From the NCBI RefSeq assembly GCF_036370855.1, contig NC_088110.1, positions 24,051,501 to 24,115,500 on the forward strand: a stretch of 64,000 nucleotides of DNA. Direction: 5' to 3'. The translations under genes were made by a program, and so were the position numbers. Source of the stretch: Dromaius novaehollandiae (taxonomy: Eukaryota > Chordata > Aves > Casuariiformes > Dromaiidae). Under the pieces are notes generated by a model, which saw only the letters and a list, made by a program, of their open reading frames with translations, had not been told where the DNA came from and ran no database searches. Each line of letters begins with the position of its first letter. Positions within the stretch are counted from its first letter, which is position 1. Positions 13,587 through 32,115 of this stretch are shown in pieces.

Positions 13587-13921
13587 TAGGGCAGAGAAAG
13601 GGCCCTTTCTTCCCCATAACTCCCGCCAAGCCACTGCTGTCGGCCAGGGAGGAGCGCGGCTCCGGGGGAGCCGGGAGGGCTGGGGAGGCGAGCGGCCTCG
13701 GCCCCCGGGGACCCCGCGGAGACCAGGGCTGCGGAGCGGCCGGGGGCGAGCCGAGCGTCTCCGGCACCGCGTGCCCGCCGGGACCCCGGGGCGGCAGCAG
13801 CCGCCGGCGCGGCTCCCCTCCGCCCAAAGCCGTCGCGGTAGAGGCGCCCCGGGCCGCGGCGAGCGCTGGCGGTGCGCGGCGGGCCTCGAGCCGGCGGGGC
13901 GGTGGGCCGGCAGCAGGTGCC

Positions 13922-14866
13922 ATGTCGACGCTGGCCCCGCTGCGCCTGCTCCGCGAGCCCTGGAACGCCAGCGAGGGCAACCAGAGCAACGCCACGGCCG
14001 GGGCCGGCGGCGCCAGCTGCCAGGGGCTGGACATCCCCAACGAGCTCTTCCTCACGCTGGGCCTGGTGAGCCTGGTGGAGAACGTGCTGGTGGTCGCCGC
14101 CATCCTCAAGAACAGGAACCTGCACTCGCCCATGTACTACTTCATCTGCTGCCTGGCCGTCTCCGACATGCTGGTGAGCGTCAGCAACCTGCTGGAGACG
14201 CTCTTCATGCTGCTCATGGAGCACGGCGTGCTGGTGATCCACACCAGCGTCATCCGCCACCTGGACAATGTCATCGACATGCTCATCTGCAGCTCCGTGG
14301 TGTCGTCCCTCTCCTTCCTCGGGGTCATCGCCGTGGACCGCTACATCACCATCTTCTACGCCCTGCGCTACCACAGCATCATGACGCTGCAGCGGGCCGT
14401 GGTCACCATGGCCAGCGTCTGGCTGGCCAGCACCGTCTCCAGCACCGTCTTCATCACCTACTACCGCAGCAACGCCATCCTCCTCTGCCTCATCGGCTTC
14501 TTCCTCTTCATGCTGGTGCTCATGCTGGTGCTCTACATCCACATGTTTGCCCTGGCCTGCCACCACCTCCGCAGCATCTCCAGCCAGCAGAAGAAACCCA
14601 CCGTCTACCGCACCAGCAGCCTCAAGGGCGCCGTGACGCTCACCATCCTGCTGGGTGTCTTCTTCGTCTGCTGGGGGCCCTTCTTCTTCCACCTCATCCT
14701 CATCGTCACCTGCCCCACCAACCCCTTCTGCACGTGCTTCTTCAGCTACTTCAACCTCTTCCTCATCCTCATCATCTGCAACTCCGTGGTGGACCCCCTC
14801 ATCTACGCCTTCCGGAGCCAGGAGCTCCGGCGGACGCTGCGGGAGGTGGTGCTGTGCTCCTGGTAG
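13922..14866 (+). CDS. MC1R: Melanocortin 1 receptor
   Basis: Intronless 314-residue class A GPCR, the exact length of chicken MC1R and nearly identical to the remembered chicken protein. It binds alpha-MSH (agonist) and agouti (inverse agonist) on melanocytes and signals through Gs and cAMP to switch eumelanin and pheomelanin. Visible marks: N-glycosylation sites N15-A-S and N23-A-T, TM1 from about residue 38, DRY at 139-141, NSVVDPLIY in TM7 (287-295) and the C-terminal palmitoylation cysteine in VLCSW. The frame stays open upstream to an ATG at 13535, but family alignment starts at 13922 ([10 protein letters not shown]), so that start was chosen. Avian melanism sites carry the non-melanic state: V85, E92, D119, H215 and R230. 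MC1R lies between TCF25 and TUBB3 as in mammals. Confidence 0.97.
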   Translation: MSTLAPLRLLREPWNASEGNQSNATAGAGGASCQGLDIPNELFLTLGLVSLVENVLVVAAILKNRNLHSPMYYFICCLAVSDMLVSVSNLLETLFMLLMEHGVLVIHTSVIRHLDNVIDMLICSSVVSSLSFLGVIAVDRYITIFYALRYHSIMTLQRAVVTMASVWLASTVSSTVFITYYRSNAILLCLIGFFLFMLVLMLVLYIHMFALACHHLRSISSQQKKPTVYRTSSLKGAVTLTILLGVFFVCWGPFFFHLILIVTCPTNPFCTCFFSYFNLFLILIICNSVVDPLIYAFRSQELRRTLREVVLCSW

Positions 14867-14967
14867 CCAGCGGGACGCAGGGCGCGCGCAGGTAACGGCG
14901 CGGCCGCGGGGGGCCCGGCTGCGTCCCGGCCCCCGGACCCCCCCGCCGCCCGGCACCGCCCCGGCTG

Positions 14968-14973
14968 AATAAA
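14968..14973 (+). terminator. MC1R: MC1R polyadenylation signal AATAAA
   Basis: Canonical AATAAA 101 bases after the MC1R stop codon, followed by a TG-rich stretch (GATGCTGTGCTGG). Its strength bears on read-through into TUBB3, which begins 1.1 kb downstream. Confidence 0.8.
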
Positions 14974-15935
14974 GGCTCTTTGCAGTGATGCTGTGCTGGC
15001 ACCGCGCCGTGCGCACCCCCGGCTGCCGACCCCCGCTGCGGCCCCCCGAGCGGCCGCGACCCCCAGCCTCGGCCGCGGCCGCCTCCCCGCCCGCCCCGGG
15101 GACTGGGATGGACTGGGAGCTGCTGGGGGCAGGCGTGCGAGGCGGGGGGCTGCGCGGCCGCGGCTGCCGGCGTTTCCCAGCTCCGGTGACTGATGCATCG
15201 CCTCATCGCTCCGAGCCGCTGCATCCTGGTGCAGGGAGCAGGGCCGCAGCCCCCGGGCCTCGCGGGGCCCAGGCGTCCCCGGCCGGCGCCGCTGCACAAA
15301 GGGAGGCCCCTCGCCGCCGCCACCGCCGCCTTTGTTCCTGCACCGCCACCGCGGCTCCCTGCGTCCCCCGCTGCCGGCTGCAGCCCCCGAGCCCGGCGCC
15401 CCGTCGGGGCACGGCCCCCCCGCTTTTGTCCCTGGGCCCCCCCGATGGGGACAGGCGGGGGCCCCGCTCCCACCCGGCCCCGGGGAGCCCTGCGGGGCTG
15501 CGCTGTGTCGGGCGCCCTGGTGTCCGGGGGGGCCCTGGGTGTCCGGGGGGGGGCCATCCCTCCTGCTTCATGGCGGGGGGCCGTGCTTCCCCTCCCCGCC
15601 GTGCCCGGGGTCCCCGCGTGGGCGGGGGGGGGGTCTGTCTGCGCCGCGGTGCCCCCCACCCCCACGGGTGTCCCCCCCCACCAGAGGCCCGGGGGCCCCC
15701 GCGGGTGCCGGGGTGGGGTCCGCCCCCCCCGCGGGTCTCTGGGCGGGGCCCGCCTCCCCCCCCCCCCTCCCCCGCACCGGGTGTCCGCGGCTGACGACCC
15801 CCCCCCCGCCCCCAAACCGGGTGGGCGCCGTCCCTCCCCCGGGGGTGCCGGGGGGCCCCCAGGGCCGGGGGCTGCGCGGGGCGGGCGGGGCCCGGTGCTG
15901 CAGGGATGCTGCAGCGCGCTGCGGCGGCCGTCGCC

Positions 15936-15999
15936 GATTGGCCGCGGCGCGGCGGTGACGTCAGCGGCCGGCCCGGTGCGGCGCGCGGCGCCTATAAAG
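15936..15999 (+). promoter_or_regulatory. TUBB3: TUBB3 core promoter: inverted CCAAT box, CRE, TATA box
   Basis: Three textbook elements are aligned: GATTGG (inverted CCAAT) at 15936-15941, a perfect palindromic CRE TGACGTCA at 15956-15963, and TATAAAG at 15993-15999. With initiation about 30 bases after the TATA box, the 5' UTR would be about 60 bases before the ATG at 16088. The preceding kilobase (14974-15935) is extremely C/G-rich and shows no gene. Confidence 0.85.
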
Positions 16000-16087
16000 G
16001 CGGCGGCGGCGGCGGTGCCGCCCCCCGCGCTCCCGGTACCGCTCCGCGCCCGCCCGCCCGCCCGTCTCGGCCCGTCCCGGCCCGACC

Positions 16088-18935
<2,848 letters not shown>

Positions 18936-19189
18936 AGCCAGCGGGGTCGGCCCACGCCGCGCCTGCCCCGGGCCGGCTCCTCCAGCGTCCTGCTAGCCAG
19001 CGCCGCCGCCGTTAGCGAGTCCCAGCCGGCTTCTAGTTGCTTCTGATTAGGGGTCCCAAGATCAAAATCATTCGGTATTTACTAACCGTGTCCCCCATTA
19101 TGAGTTAGCTCAGCCCTGTCCCGCCACTCTGATGTGAGCGCCCTGATATTTGTTTTTTACTGGTTTGTGTCTATTTTTTTTGAATACTT

Positions 19190-19195
19190 AATAAA
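19190..19195 (+). terminator. TUBB3: TUBB3 polyadenylation signal AATAAA
   Basis: AATAAA 255 bases after the TUBB3 stop, inside an AT-rich 3' UTR end, followed by a GTGTGC-containing downstream element. Confidence 0.85.
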
Positions 19196-19479
19196 TTTAT
19201 TGCTGTCCAGTTACCCTGTGTGCAGGTCCTTGGGGCTGGGGGGGGGCAGGCGGGGTCTGGAGCTGGTGCGTGGCCCTTGTGCCAGGCCACCCCACCGGGT
19301 GCTGCAGGTCCAGCCCTGGTGCCAGCCTGTGCTTGGGCGGGGGGGAGGACCTGGGTGGGGGGACATCTGGCCATGCAGTGGGGCTGCACCCTGGCACTGC
19401 TCTGTCCCCACTGGGTCTTGGCTGTGCCTTGGCCCCAGGGCAGGGAGAGGAGCCTCCAGGCCTCTGCTGCGTGGGGCTG

Positions 19480-20100
19480 TGGGGAGGGGGACAAGGGACT
19501 ATGGGCATGGCAGTTATGGCACCAAGGGACGAGGATGGGAGAGAAGGGGCTGTGGGGACAGGGGCTATGGGGATGGGGGTCAATGGGGATGGGGCTGTGG
19601 GGACAAGGGACTATGGGGATGGGAGCTAGGGCACCAGGGGACAATGACTGCAGAGAAGGAACTATGGGGCCAGGGACTATGGGGATGGTGGGGAGATGGG
19701 GATGTAGGGAGGGGTCCGTGGGCATGGGACCATGGTGACAAAGGACCATGGGGGTGGAGCCACAGGGACAGGGGCTATGGGGATGGGGGGGCTATGGGGT
19801 GGGGACCATAGTGAAGGGAGTCGGTGGGGAGGGTTCCATGGGGACAATGGGGATGAGGAGCCATGGGGCAGGGGGCCATGGGGCCATGGTTATGGGGAGG
19901 GGGGCTGTGGGTGTAGGGACAAAGGGGTCACGGGGACAGCCGGGGGGCAGGCTATGGGGCTAGGGGCTGTGGGGACAGGGACAAGGAGCTATGGGGCTGG
20001 GCACCGGGGGGCCACGAGGACAGATCGGGGGGGGGGGGCAGGGCTATGGGGCTGGGGGGCAGGGACAGATGGACAAGGAGCTACAGGGACAGGGCCATGG
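19480..20100. repeat. G-rich minisatellite between TUBB3 and DEF8
   Basis: Some 25 degenerate units of about 18-26 bases built on GGGGACTATGGGGATGGG and GGGGCTGTGGGGACA. Almost every unit has GGGG runs on the plus strand. No gene was recognised between 19196 and 20290. Confidence 0.75.
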
Positions 20101-20292
20101 GGGCCGCGGTTATGGGCCGGGTCCCCGGTCCCGTGCGCCGGCGGGGCCGGGCCCAGGCCGCTCCCCCGCCCCGGCCCCCCCGGCCCCTCCCGCTGCGGCT
20201 GCGGCTGCGGCTGCGGCCCCGCCCGGGCGGCGCGGTGCGGTGCGGCGCGGTGCAGCGCGCTCCGCCGGCCGGCAGGGTGCGGTGCCGTGGGA

Positions 20293-20404
20293 GGCGTGGC
20301 CGAGGGGGCGTGGCCGGGCGCAGGGGGGCGTGGCAGGGCGCGGAGGGGCGTGGCCGGGCGCGGCGGCCATGTAGCGGGGGCGGCGCGCGGCGGGCGCTGC
20401 CGCG
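20293..20404 (+). promoter_or_regulatory. DEF8: DEF8 promoter and noncoding first exon (candidate)
   Basis: Four copies of GGCGTGGC (a KLF/Sp-type CACCC/GC box) at 20293, 20307, 20327 and 20347, then a CpG-rich stretch ending GCCGCG|GTGAGC, a good donor with exon end at 20404. A noncoding first exon ending there would splice to the acceptor at 22023-22024, just ahead of the DEF8 start codon. There is no TATA box, typical of a housekeeping CpG-island promoter. Confidence 0.55.
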
Positions 20405-20504
20405 GTGAGCGGGGCGGGGGCGGCGCTGCCCCCTGGCGGGCGGGGGCGGCGCCGCGGGGGACCGGGCGCGGCTGGGGGGCGTGGGGGGGCCGGGGTCGGG
20501 GCCG

Positions 20505-20880
20505 GGGCCGGGGCCGGGGCCGGGGCCGTGCAAGGGGGGGGGGATCGTGTCTGTGCAGTCGGGGGGACCGGGGCCCTGCAACGGCGCCGGTAGTGCCGGG
20601 GCTCTGCAACGGGGCGGGGAACCGGGGCTGTGCAATGCGGGGCGGGGGGGGACTGGGGCCGCGCTACGGGGCCGGCAGTGCCGGGGCTCTGCAAGGACCG
20701 GGGAACCGGGGCCGTGCAACGAGGGGGGGGGGGGACCGGGGCCGTGCAGCGGGGCCGGCAGTGCCGGGACTCTGCAACGGCGGGGGGGGGAACCGGGGCC
20801 GTGCAGTGGGTGGGGACCGGGGCTCTGCAATGGAGGGGGGGGGACCGGGCCGTGCAATGAGGCCTTACAACACAGAAGGC
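20505..20880. repeat. Minisatellite in DEF8 5' intron, unit GGGACCGGGGCCGTGCAA
   Basis: Around ten irregular units that alternate ACCGGGGCCGTGCAACG and AGTGCCGGGGCTCTGCAA blocks with long G runs. It lies between the noncoding exon and the first coding exon of DEF8. Confidence 0.7.
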
Positions 20881-21204
20881 TGCGGGGGGGGGGGGGGGGG
20901 AATGGGGGCCCGTGCAATGGGGCCGAGTAGTGCAGGGGGCTGCAATGGGGCCGGGCCATAGGGGCGGGGGGGCCTGCAACGGGGGGGTCTCTGGGCCGTG
21001 GGGCTGGGGACCCCCTGCCGTGCAATAGAGGGGTGCGGGGGGGGTGGCATTAAGGCCATACAGCGGGGGCTGTGCCTCGGGGGGGGCTGTGGGGGCCCTG
21101 CAATGGGGGGGGCCCGCGGGGGCTGGCACGGGGGGTGCTGTGCAATGAGGGGAATGGGGGGGGGCCTGCGATGGGGGGCAGCACAATGGTGGAGGCTGCA
21201 CCGT

Positions 21205-21715
21205 GGGGCTGGGGGGACCATGCACTGCGGGGGGGGGGGGGGCCGTGCAGTGTAAGGAGTGGCCGTGGGGGCCATACAATGCAAGGGGGGGCTGTGGGGG
21301 CCATGTACTGCAAGGGGGGGCCATGAAGTGTAAGGGGGGCTGTGGGGGCCATGCACTGCGGGGGGGGGGGGCCGTGCAGTGTAAGGAAGGCTGTGGGGGC
21401 CATACAATGCAAGGGGGGGCCGTGCAGTGTAAGGGGGGGGCTGTGGGGGCCATGTACTGCAAGGGGGGGCCATGCAGTGTAAGGGGGGCTGTGGGGACCA
21501 TACAATGCAAGGGGGGGCTGTGCAATGCAAGGGGGGGCTGTGGGGCCATGCACTGCAAGGGGGGGCCGTGCAGTGTAAGGGGGGCTGTGGGGGCCATGCA
21601 CTGCAAGTGGCGGGGGGGGTGCTGTGGGGATCATGCAGTGCTGGGGGGGGCATGCAGTGCAAGGGGGGGCTGTGGGGGCCATGCAGTGCTGGGGGGGGCC
21701 ATGCAGTGCTGCACT
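21205..21715. repeat. Minisatellite in DEF8 5' intron, CATGCACTGCAAGGGGGG type
   Basis: About 13 units of 35-42 bases with GGGCTGTGGGGGCCAT, a variable GCACTGCAA, ACAATGCAA or GCAGTGTAA core, and a run of 6-12 G. The units differ in a phased way, as expected for a VNTR array shaped by unequal exchange. Confidence 0.75.
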
Positions 21716-22035
21716 GCTCACCCCCCCGCACCAGGTCCCAGCAGCCCCACGTGCCCTGGCCTGCAGCACCGGGGGGGGGGGGCACTGCCGGCTGCCCCCA
21801 TGCTCCCCCACCCCTCATCCCTGCGTGGGGCAGCGCCCCAGAGCCGCCCCGCAGGGCCCCGGCACGCGCCCCTTTCCGCTCCCTTCGGCCGGGGGGGCAC
21901 GGCGGGGCAGCTGCGGTGCCGGCGTGGGAGGCGGTGGGACCGGTCCGTCCGGCCGCCCCGGTGCCGCGGCATCGTGCCGGGGAGCGCGCCGGTGGCGGAG
22001 CCGGTGACGGCCGGGTCCCCGCAGGGCGCGCGGCC

Positions 22036-26569
<4,534 letters not shown>

Positions 26570-26734
26570 TGAGGGGGGACGGCCCCAGACCCCAACACAC
26601 ACACTACCTGCTCTCAACACTGCTGATCCCCAGGGGAAAGGCCCCTTCTCCCCGCAGCGGCTCGGGGTGCATGGCCCCCCGGGTGAGCCCCCCCCCGCAG
26701 GGAAGGCTGGAGTCGAGGCGGGACGGCCACGGAA

Positions 26735-26740
26735 TTTAAT
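26735..26740 (-). terminator. DBNDD1: Possible DBNDD1 polyadenylation signal ATTAAA (minus strand)
   Basis: TTTAAT on the plus strand reads ATTAAA on the minus strand, in a small AT-rich spot. It implies a 1.6-kb DBNDD1 3' UTR. No better minus-strand signal was seen between here and the stop codon. Confidence 0.35.
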
Positions 26741-27169
26741 GGACGTGCTGCTGTGTAACATGGCAGCGCTGCCGGCGCCGCTCGCTTTGCCCCGTGGCTG
26801 CCCCACTGGAGGCAGGGCCGCCGCCGCTGCCCTTCGGGCCCGTCCGGTCCCAGCGCCGCGACGCCGAGGCTCCTGTAGCAGTAACGTGGCCTCTCTGCAC
26901 AGCGCAGCGTCCCTGTCTCTGCTTTGGGGCCCTCACGGCGGGAGAGGGGGGCCTGGGGTGGCGGCTGCCCCGATCCCCCGCCCGGGGGCTGTGGGCCGGG
27001 AGCAGGGGGGCAGCTCGGGGAGGGCTGGGCAGAGCTGCCCCTGGGGCGGCCGGTTTCGGGGGGCAGCACAGCTCTGCGTGGGCGCTGGTGGGGTTGGGAC
27101 CCTTGGCACACACCAGAGCTGTGGGCCCCTGCATGCCCCACTCTGACCCCTCCATATCCCCTGGTCTGT

Positions 27170-27470
27170 GCCCCAGACCTTCCTCTACCTGTGGGTCTGC
27201 CCCACCATGGCCCCAGGCCTGCCTGCCTGCCCCCTATCCATCCCCTCACACCCCTGGGCTTGCCCCAACCCATGCCCTGGGCCTGCCCCCATCCACCCCC
27301 AGGCCTGCCCCCCACCCATGGTCCTGGGCCTGCCCCACATCCCCAGGCCTGCCCCCCACCCATGCCCCGGGCCTGCCCCCCACCCATGCTCCAGGTCAGT
27401 CTGCCCCATGGCCCCAGGCCTGCCCTGTCCCCAGGTGTGTCCCGCCACGGCCCCAGGCCTGCCCCGTGTC
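27170..27470. repeat. C-rich minisatellite, CCAGGCCTGCCCC type
   Basis: About ten units of 20-35 bases centred on CCCCAGGCCTGCCCC and CCCATGxxCCxGGCCTGC, between DEF8 and DBNDD1. Confidence 0.75.
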
Positions 27471-28353
27471 CCCCCACTCTGTGTCCTGTCCCCCCGGGGC
27501 TCCCCGGTCTGCACCGGGGCGCGGTCGCCCCGCACCGCCAGGCCCCACCGCGGGGCCGGAACCCGGGCGGGGCCGGAACCCCGGGCGCGGCTCGCTGGTG
27601 CCGCCCGGGGCGCGGCGCGCTGCTCCGCGCGGCGGGGGCGCATGCGCGCTGGGCGCAGAGGCGCTACCCTTCTACGTCATCAGGGCGCGCCGGCGGCGCC
27701 CGCTGCTGGGCGCCGCCCGGGGCGGGGCGGGGCGGCGCCTCGGGGCTGCGCGGTGCCGCGCGCCGCCGCTGCCGCCGCCTGTGCGCGCTGTGTCTCCAGC
27801 TCCCCCGGCTGCCCGGCGCCGCAGGGGGCAGGCGGCGGCTCCCGGTGCCCTCCCGCCCCTCAGTCGCCGCGCTCGGCCGCGCCCGGGGCTGAGCCGCCGG
27901 GCCCGGAGCCCCGGGGCAGGGCGCGGGCGGCCCGGGCGGCCCCTCCTCCCCGGGGGCCCCGCGGGCCGAGCGACGGACACGGGCAGAGCCGCAGGGCTGG
28001 GTCCCTCGGTTTTACCGGTACAGAAAGCTGCTACATGGCGAGCGGGCGGTACAGCGCGGCGCGGGGCCGGCGGCCCCCGCCTCCCGCCGCCGCCCCCGGT
28101 CCCCTTCCCCGCGGCCCGGCACGGTGCGGCGGCGCTTTGGCTTTGGTGTGTGCCGGGCTGGGGGCGCGGGCGGGCGAGGGGCTCCCGGGCCGGCCCCGTG
28201 TGCGCCGCACGGCAGCGGGGCCGCGTCTGCCCGGTGCTCCTCGCGGAGTCCTTCGCCCCGGCCCCCGCCCCGCTGCTCCCGGCGGGACGCGCGGGAGCGG
28301 GGTGAGAAAGTGCCGCCGGCAAACGGCGCGGGCCGGGGCTGCCCGGCGCGGCC

Positions 28354-30383
28354 CTACTCCTCCTGCGGCCGCTCCGCCGCCAGGAAGGCGTCCACGGCGC
28401 CGGGCTGCAGCTCCGAGTCGCTGAGGTGCTTCTTGTCGCGGCCCGGCTCGCCCCGCGCGCGGGTCCAGGAGGGCGAGCGCAGGTAGCCGGCCCGCGGCAG
28501 CCCGTGGGGGTGCAGCCCTGCGGGGAGCCGGGGGTCAGCCGCGGCCGGGGCCCCCCCCTTGGGTGCTCGGCGGGGCGCGGGGCGGCCCCGTTCACTCACC
28601 GCCGGGCGACTCGCCGGCCGCGTTCTCGTCGTCGGAGTCGGCGAAGACCTCGGCCAGCTCCTGGTCCGACATGTCGGTCAGCTCGGTGAGGTCGAGCAGG
28701 TCGAAGTGCACCTCCAGCGAGGACACGCTGCTCAGGGGCTCTGCGGGCAGCGGGGACGCACGCGCTCGCGACCGGGGCAGCGGGGGCCGGGACACCGGGG
28801 CTGGGGGCCCCCGTGGGACCCGGTGCTCGGGGTGGCGGGCAGGGACCGGGGGAGCCAGGTAGGGACTGGGGTTTGGGGGCAGCAGGGTCCCCAGGGGCCT
28901 GGCAGGGTCCCCGGGGCTCTGGGAGCAGGCAGGGGATCCCGTGGGGCTGGCAGGGTCCCTGGGGCAGGCGAGGGAGCCCGGGGGGCTGGCAGGGTCCCCA
29001 AGGCAGGCGGGGGCCCCAGGGGCAGGTAGAGGTCCCCAGGGGAGCTCGCAGGGTCCCTGGGGGCGGGCAGGGGACCTCGGGGGCAGGTGGGGGGCCCCAG
29101 GGGGGCAAGTAGGGGACCCTGAGGGAGCTCGCAGTGTCCCCAGGGGCAGGTAGGGGACCCCAGGGGCTCGCAGGGTCCCCAGGAGCAGACAGGGGACCCC
29201 GGGGACAGGCAGGAGACCCCAGGAGCAGGTAGGGGACCCCAGGGGCAGGTAGGGGACCCCAGGGGCTCGCAGGGTCCCCAGGAGCAGGCAGGGGACCCCG
29301 GGGACAGGCAGGAGACCCCAGGGGCAGGTAGGGGACCCCAGGGGCAGGCAGGGGACCCCAGGGGAGCTCGCAGGGTCCCCGGGCAGGCGCGGCTGGCAGA
29401 CTCACGTCTCCGCTCGGCGACCTGCAGCAGCCCGGCGCTGGGGATGGGGATGCCGCCCTGCTCCTCCGCGGGGGCGCCGGGGGCCTCGTCGGCCGGCGCG
29501 GGGGCCGGGCTGCCCGCGGCTCGCTCCGGCACCGGCGCCTCTTTGCCGAGCTCTGCGAGACAGGCCCCGGCGCGTCAGCGCGGCGCGGGGACGGGGACGG
29601 GGGCGGCAGCTCCGGCCCCTCTCGGTGCCCGGGACTCGCCGGGAGACGCGCGGCGGCAGGTCCAGCCCCACGCGCCTGCGGGGCCGCGGCCCGGCGCAGC
29701 CCCCGGCGGCCCCGGTGCCAGCAGCCGGCAGCCCCGCGCCCCCCTCCCGCAGCCCCTTTGTGTCGGCGAGACAAAAGCGGAGCCTGTTCGGGAGGCCGGA
29801 GCGAGACAAGGGGCGTTTTGTCTCCTCGGACGAGGCGGCGAGGGCCGAGGCAGACGAGGCAGCGCCAGACCCCGGGGCCGGCGGACCCCCCCGGGGTGCA
29901 GGGGGCAGCGAGCGGGGAGCCGGGGGCGGCCGGGGCGCCTGTCCCCGCACGGAGCCCGCCTGCCCGCCGCAGGGACCCGTCAGCGTAGCGGGGAAGGGAC
30001 CGCGATGCCCAGCGCAAAGGAGCCGGGACGGGGCGATGGCGATGGGGAGACGAGGGGGCTCGCGGGGCGCCCCGGGCCCCGGCTCCGCTGCGTCCCGGCG
30101 GCGGGGAAAGCCGGGCCCCAGCCCAGCCCTCCGCTCGGGGGGCACCGCGCCGCCGGCACGTCCCCGTCGCCCCCGCGGAGGCGGCTCGGCTCAGCCCGCC
30201 GGCCCCGGTGGGCAGCGCTGCCCGGCTGCTCCCGGCCGTGCCGCCCCGCGGGGGCATCGCCGCCCCGAGCGGCCCCGGCCCCGGCAGCCTCCCGGCCCGG
30301 CTCTCCCGCGACGCAGCCCCGAGCCGCCACGCACCGGGGTGCTGCTCGGGGCCGGAGACATCCCCCCTCGCCTCGGCCTGCAT
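28354..30383 (-). CDS. DBNDD1: Dysbindin domain-containing protein 1
   Basis: Minus-strand gene, coding exons in transcript order 30383-30335, 29552-29406, 28740-28600, 28517-28354; phases close to 501 nt, 166 residues (human 158). The dysbindin core is unmistakable: [20 protein letters not shown], then [19 protein letters not shown], then [14 protein letters not shown], ending AAERPQEE. The second exon gives [10 protein letters not shown] and [17 protein letters not shown], parallel to human. The first exon ([16 protein letters not shown]) is less conserved and is the weakest part; its donor is GTGCGT. The family belongs to the dysbindin group; molecular role is poorly known. It lies between DEF8 (+) and GAS8 (+) exactly as in mammals. 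The second intron is a minisatellite. Confidence 0.92.
28860..29395. repeat. Minisatellite in DBNDD1 intron, AGGGGACCCCAGGGGCAGGT type
   Basis: About 25 units of 18-24 bases, with higher-order blocks: the stretch near 29162-29240 (CGCAGGGTCCCCAGGAGCAG onward) recurs near 29265-29345 almost unchanged. Both strands carry G runs. Confidence 0.8.
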
Positions 30384-30689
30384 GTTGGCGCGGTGCCGCC
30401 GGCCGCGCCGCTGCGCTCCGTCGCTCCGCGGCTGCTGGGGGCTCACCGGGCGCCTGGGGGGGCCGGGGCCGGCGATCAGGGCTCCCGCCTGCCCGCTCTG
30501 CTGACTCACGTTGAACCGCAGAGCGAGGCGGCGGCGGGCTCCGGCCACCCGCGCCGACCCCCGCGCCGCTCCCACGGGCCCGCGGCGGGAGGGCACGGCC
30601 GGGGCCCGGGCGCAGGCGGCAGGGAGCCCCGGCAGCCCCGGCTGCAGCCCCCCGGCGCCGGGGACCCCGGCCCCGCCGGTGTGGCACTG

Positions 30690-31370
30690 CCCGTCCCCGT
30701 GCACCCCGGCCCCCCCCAGCCCCCTGCACGCGGCGCCCGCCCCGGCGGAGCCCCCTCGCGCTGCCCCCCCCCCCGCGCCCCTCCGCGGCCCCCTCCCACG
30801 TCCTGGGTGCTCCCGTGCCCCCCGGCCAGCCCCGCACCCCCGCCCGGGCACCCCGGCTGCGGACCCCCACCCGGGCGGAGGGACGCGGCGCCCGTGGGCA
30901 CATGCACCCCCCCGCGCACCCCCCGCGCGCTGGCACCTGGGTGCACACGCGCTCTCGTGCCCCCCCCCGCGCCCCCCCATCCTTTGTACCCCCTGCCCCC
31001 CCGCCCGCACCCCCACGCGCACAGCCCCGCACCCCGGCGCCCCCCATGCACCCCCCTCACGCCCCATGCGTGCCCCCCCCTTGCACACCTCCCTCCCGCC
31101 CCCCATGCACACCCCTCTGCGCACACCCTCCGCCCCGTGCACACCCCCCGTGCACACCCCCCGTGCACACCCCCCTGCACGCCCCCACCCCCCCTGCACA
31201 CCCCCACGCACGCACCCCCTCGCCCCCCGCACACAGCCCTCGCACACCCGTGCACACCCCCTGCGCATCCCATTGCACGCCCCCCCCGCACGCCCCCCCC
31301 CCCGCACACCGCCGCCCCTCCATGCACCCCCCCCCCCGTACGCCTCCCCCCGCGCAGTCCCGATCCCGCC
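30690..31370. repeat. C-rich low-complexity tract with TGCACACCCCCC units
   Basis: The plus strand is dominated by C runs broken by GCAC and CACAC. From about 31030 to 31330 units of 12-20 bases such as GTGCACACCCCCC dominate. It lies upstream of both DBNDD1 (-) and GAS8 (+); no gene was recognised between 30384 and 32660. Confidence 0.7.
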
Positions 31371-31769
31371 GCGCCGCGCCCGGCCCGGTTCGGCCCGGCC
31401 CGGTTCGGCCCCGGCTGCCGGCCGGCGGAGGCGCCAGGCCCGAGGCCGCGGTGATGGGCGCGCCGGCCCCGTCCCGCCCGTGGTCGCCGCTCACCTGCGG
31501 TGCCGGCCGCGCCGGGAGCCTCCATGGGCCGGGCCGGGCCGGGCCGGGGCCGGAGCCGGGGCCGGGGCCGGTGCTGGGCGGGGCGGGCCCGGTGCCAGCC
31601 CGCAGCCCGCACGCTCCTGCCCGCCGCGGCGGGGGCGGCGCCGGGGGCGGCGCGGGGGCGGGGGCCGGGGGGGGGACCGGCCCCGCCTGCCCGGGGCGCC
31701 GGGGGGACCGCGGGAGCTGCAGCGGGTGCGGAGCCGGCGGCGGGGGGGCGGGAGGCGCAGGCGGGACCC

Positions 31770-32115
31770 CGGGGGATGCAAGGGGTCCCGGGGTGCAGCG
31801 GGGACCCCAGGATGCAGAGGGGGACTTGGGGATGCAGAGGGGACCCCAGAGGGTGCAGAGGGGTCTCCGGGTGCAGCAGGGGACCCCAAGGTGCAGGGAT
31901 GACCTGCAAGGGAGACCGGGGGATGCAGAGGGGACCCCAGGGTGCAGGGGGGTCCTGGGGGTGCAGAGGGGACCCCAGGGTGCAGGGATGACCTGTAAGA
32001 GGGACCTGGGGGGCAGAGGGGACCCCAGGGGAGCAGAGAGCTCTTGGGGTGCAAAGGGGATCCTGGGGGGCGCAGGGGGAGCCCCAGGGTGCAGGGAGGC
32101 CCTGGGGGTGCCGGG
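31770..32115. repeat. Minisatellite upstream of GAS8, GGTGCAGAGGGGACCCCAG type
   Basis: About 14 units of 20-26 bases: GGATGCAGAGGGGACCCCAG and GGTGCAGGGATGACCTG variants. A longer period of about 117 bases is visible, with TGCAGGGATGACCTG near 31891 and 31980. Confidence 0.8.

Noticed and set aside
13535-13921. In-frame N-terminal extension of MC1R from ATG 13535
   Set aside because: Open by composition only; the receptor family starts at 13922 and the upstream residues match nothing known.
13771-14895. 374-codon plus-strand frame overlapping MC1R
   Set aside because: Shifted frame of MC1R rich in H, P, Q and R; the receptor frame fully explains the sequence.
13148-15016. 622-codon minus-strand open frame over MC1R and its upstream region
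   Set aside because: Antisense shadow of MC1R in very GC-rich DNA where stop codons are rare; composition is repetitive and no domain is visible.
28596-31307. 903-codon minus-strand open frame
   Set aside because: Runs through the DBNDD1 minisatellite and C-rich spacer; only the short DBNDD1 exons inside it are real.
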